The translations under genes and the position numbers were made by a program. The notes under the pieces are model-generated. The model was given only the letters and a program-made list of their open reading frames with translations, ran no database searches and was not told the DNA's origin. Below are positions 62,250-64,000 of a DNA stretch of 64,000 nucleotides, piece after piece (position 1 is the stretch's first letter; the number at the start of each line of letters is the position of its first letter). The stretch is from Azospirillum sp. TSA2s (GTDB lineage: Bacteria; Pseudomonadota; Alphaproteobacteria; Azospirillales; Azospirillaceae), in NCBI RefSeq assembly GCF_004923315.1, contig NZ_CP039642.1, forward strand, positions 124,001 through 188,000, written 5' to 3'.

Positions 62250-64000
62250 TTATCGCTCGGCCACGGCCGCCGTCTGCAGCGCCGCCCCGTTCAGGAAGCG
62301 GCGCAAGGACGCCGGCTTCACCGGTTTGTAGAGCACGCCGCAGCCGCAACGCTCCGCCTCGGCCCGCACCGCTTCGGAACGGTCGGCGGTCAGCAGCAGC
62401 CCCTTGACCGGACGGTCCCACAATTCCCGCAACCGCTCCAGAACCGCAAGCCCCGTCTGGCCGTCACCGACGTGATAATCGACGCAGACCACGTCGGGAA
62501 GCGCCCCGTCGAAGGGAGCGAGCGCCGCCAGCGCCCCGGTGACGTCCGACGCCGTCGCCACCCGGCAGCCCCATTGGCCGAGCAGGGCGCGCAGGCCGGC
62601 GAGGATCGGCTCCTCATTGTCGATGCACAGGACCAGCAGCCCGGCGGACAGGGCGGCGGGGGTGGAGACCGGGCGGTCGACCGGGGTGGCGCGGGCCTGC
62701 TCCAACGGCACCTCCACCGCGAAGCCGGTGCCGCGCCCGACGGTGGAGCGCAGGGTGACGGGATGGCCGAGCAGCCGGGCGATGCGGTCGACAATGGCGA
62801 GGCCGAGGCCAAGACCCTTGTCGGCCGGGTTGCCGCCGCCATTCTCGCCGCCCAGCCGGCGGAACTCCTCGAACACCTCGCGGCGCTTGGCCTCGGGGAT
62901 GCCGGGGCCGGTGTCCCACACCTCGATGCGCAGGCGGTCGCCATGAACAGGGTCGCGGCGGCGCCGGCAGCCGAGCAGCACCCGGCCCTTCGGCGTGTAG
63001 CGGATGGCGTTGGACAGGAAGTTCTGCAGGATGCGGCGCAGAAGCTGCGGGTCCGACCGCACCACGGCGCCGCATCCCACCACCTTCAGTCTCAACCCGC
63101 GTTCCTGCGCCAGGGCGGAGAACTCAACCCCCAGCCCGCCCAGCAGCTCGTCGATGGCGAAGCTGCGCATCTGCACCCGGACATTGCCGGCGTCCAGCGA
63201 GGAGATGTCGAGCAGCCCGCCCAGCAGCATCTCGGTCGAGCGCAGCGAAGCGGCGGCGTTGTCGATCATGCCGCATTCGGCCGACCGCTGCTCGGGCGTC
63301 GGCAGGGCCCCTCGCATGCTCTCCTCCAGCGCCGAGACGAACAGGCGGGCGGCGTTCAACGGCTGCAACAGGTCGTGGCTGGCGGCGGCGAGGAAGCGGG
63401 TCTTGCTGGCGTTGGCCGTCTCGGCCTCCGCCTTCGCCTGCTGGAGGGCGTCGGTGCGCTCCTGCACGCGCTGCTCCAGGCTTTCGTTGGCCTCGCGCAG
63501 GGCCTCGGCGGCGCGGTAGCGCTCGGTCACGTCGGTGTAGGTGGAGACGTAGCCGCCTTCCGGCAGCGGGTTGGCGACAATTTCCAGAACCGTGCCGTCG
63601 GGGCGGCGGCGCTCGTAACGGTAGGGCCATTGCTGGTTGGCGGTGTCGCGGTTGGTCAGCAGCGCCTTCATGTCGTGGGCGCTGTATTCGCCGCGCCGCT
63701 CGTTGAAGCGGACGAGGTCGGCGAAGGGCACGCCAACCCGCACCATGTCGGCTGGCAGGTCGAGCAGTTGCAGATAGCGCTGGTTCCAGGCGGCGATGCG
63801 GTAATCGGCGTCGATCACGCAGATGCCCTGGCCGATGTTCTCCAGCGTCGCCTGCAGCAGTTTCCGGTTGAAGCGCAGCGCTTCCGACGCCTCGTCCAGC
63901 ATCGCCATGGCGTCGCCGCGCGACAGCGAGCGGCCCTGCAGCGAGGCGGCCATCACCACCCGCGCCGACGCGGCGCCGATGGCGCCGGCGATCAGCGTCT
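62250..64000 (-). CDS. hybrid sensor kinase, 3' part (PAS-HisKA-HATPase-receiver)
   Basis: The gene enters from the right edge, so its start is missing. The visible 583 codons begin with LIAGAIGAASARVVMAASL, the end of a membrane domain. Then come a PAS domain (LLQATLENIGQGICVIDADY), a coiled coil, the phospho-acceptor H in FLAAASHDLLQPLNAARLF, the HATPase domain with NFLSNAIRYTP and GLGLGLAIVDRIARLL, and a C-terminal receiver with the aspartate in VVCVDYHVGDG. This is the C-terminal half typical of kinases fused to a sodium:solute-symporter-like domain; that domain must lie beyond 64000 and is inferred. Confidence 0.9.
   Translation of the reverse strand, partial: TLIAGAIGAASARVVMAASLQGRSLSRGDAMAMLDEASEALRFNRKLLQATLENIGQGICVIDADYRIAAWNQRYLQLLDLPADMVRVGVPFADLVRFNERRGEYSAHDMKALLTNRDTANQQWPYRYERRRPDGTVLEIVANPLPEGGYVSTYTDVTERYRAAEALREANESLEQRVQERTDALQQAKAEAETANASKTRFLAAASHDLLQPLNAARLFVSALEESMRGALPTPEQRSAECGMIDNAAASLRSTEMLLGGLLDISSLDAGNVRVQMRSFAIDELLGGLGVEFSALAQERGLRLKVVGCGAVVRSDPQLLRRILQNFLSNAIRYTPKGRVLLGCRRRRDPVHGDRLRIEVWDTGPGIPEAKRREVFEEFRRLGGENGGGNPADKGLGLGLAIVDRIARLLGHPVTLRSTVGRGTGFAVEVPLEQARATPVDRPVSTPAALSAGLLVLCIDNEEPILAGLRALLGQWGCRVATASDVTGALAALAPFDGALPDVVCVDYHVGDGQTGLAVLERLRELWDRPVKGLLLTADRSEAVRAEAERCGCGVLYKPVKPASLRRFLNGAALQTAAVAER

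Overview
The window is about 64 kb of high-GC DNA with alphaproteobacterial gene content: an RpoH-type sigma factor beside RluD, tandem tRNA-Glu genes, a LivHMGF operon ending in a DUF6867-type gene, long chemoreceptors, and sensor kinases fused to transport-like N termini. A Rhodospirillales bacterium of the Azospirillum type is the best guess; this is inferred from gene content, not from a search. Most of the window looks like ordinary chromosome or chromid. Three stretches (about 5.0-6.3, 21.6-22.8 and 55.6-61.3 kb) look acquired.

Layout. 0-4.5 kb: housekeeping genes (rpoH, rluD, threonine aldolase). 4.6-4.9 kb: three tRNA-Glu genes, followed by an AT-richer two-gene cassette with a DUF1828-like protein. 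6.4-11.6 kb: a THUMP RNA methyltransferase, an SDR, a chemoreceptor and trxC, whose last codons lie in a palindromic intergenic repeat. 11.7-13.7 kb: a ribbon-helix-helix protein, a cluster of DnaA-box-like sites, and an ECF sigma / anti-sigma / periplasmic metal-sensor operon. 14.0-21.5 kb: mdtABC-like RND efflux. 21.6-22.8 kb: an AbiE-like toxin-antitoxin pair. 22.9-26.6 kb: a Fur-box-preceded siderophore receptor with a PepSY membrane protein. 26.6-28.1 kb: an FAD oxidoreductase.

The most interesting part is 28.3-38.7 kb. A NarL-type response regulator and a 7TM sensor kinase are followed by a gene for a 365-residue, cysteine-free protein with a textbook double-glycine leader. Next come three secretion genes of the NHLM type: an HlyD-like adaptor, a C39-peptidase ABC exporter and a second ABC protein without the peptidase. 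The exported protein has a Gly/Ser/Val/Thr-rich repetitive body and a C-terminal tract of six consecutive 11-residue repeats ending in a lysine-rich tail. No modification enzyme or immunity gene is visible, so this looks like a secreted structural or surface protein using a bacteriocin-type route rather than a classical peptide bacteriocin.

38.8-55.5 kb holds an exonuclease-BRCT protein, a DMT transporter, a VTT (DedA-like)/ATP-grasp fusion, gcdH, a second chemoreceptor, livHMGF, ald with a divergent Lrp regulator, rnk and dinB. 55.7-60.3 kb is a nest of insertion sequences (IS630-, IS110- and IS66-type). The IS66-type element splits a DUF3800 gene and is flanked by an exact 8-bp target duplication; removing it restores the frame. 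Downstream lies an inverted pair of double DnaA-box-like sites, then a LuxR-type regulator and the C-terminal part of a hybrid sensor kinase that runs off the window.

Three copies of a palindromic, paired (REPIN-like) intergenic repeat sit at 10.9, 13.8 and 44.2 kb.
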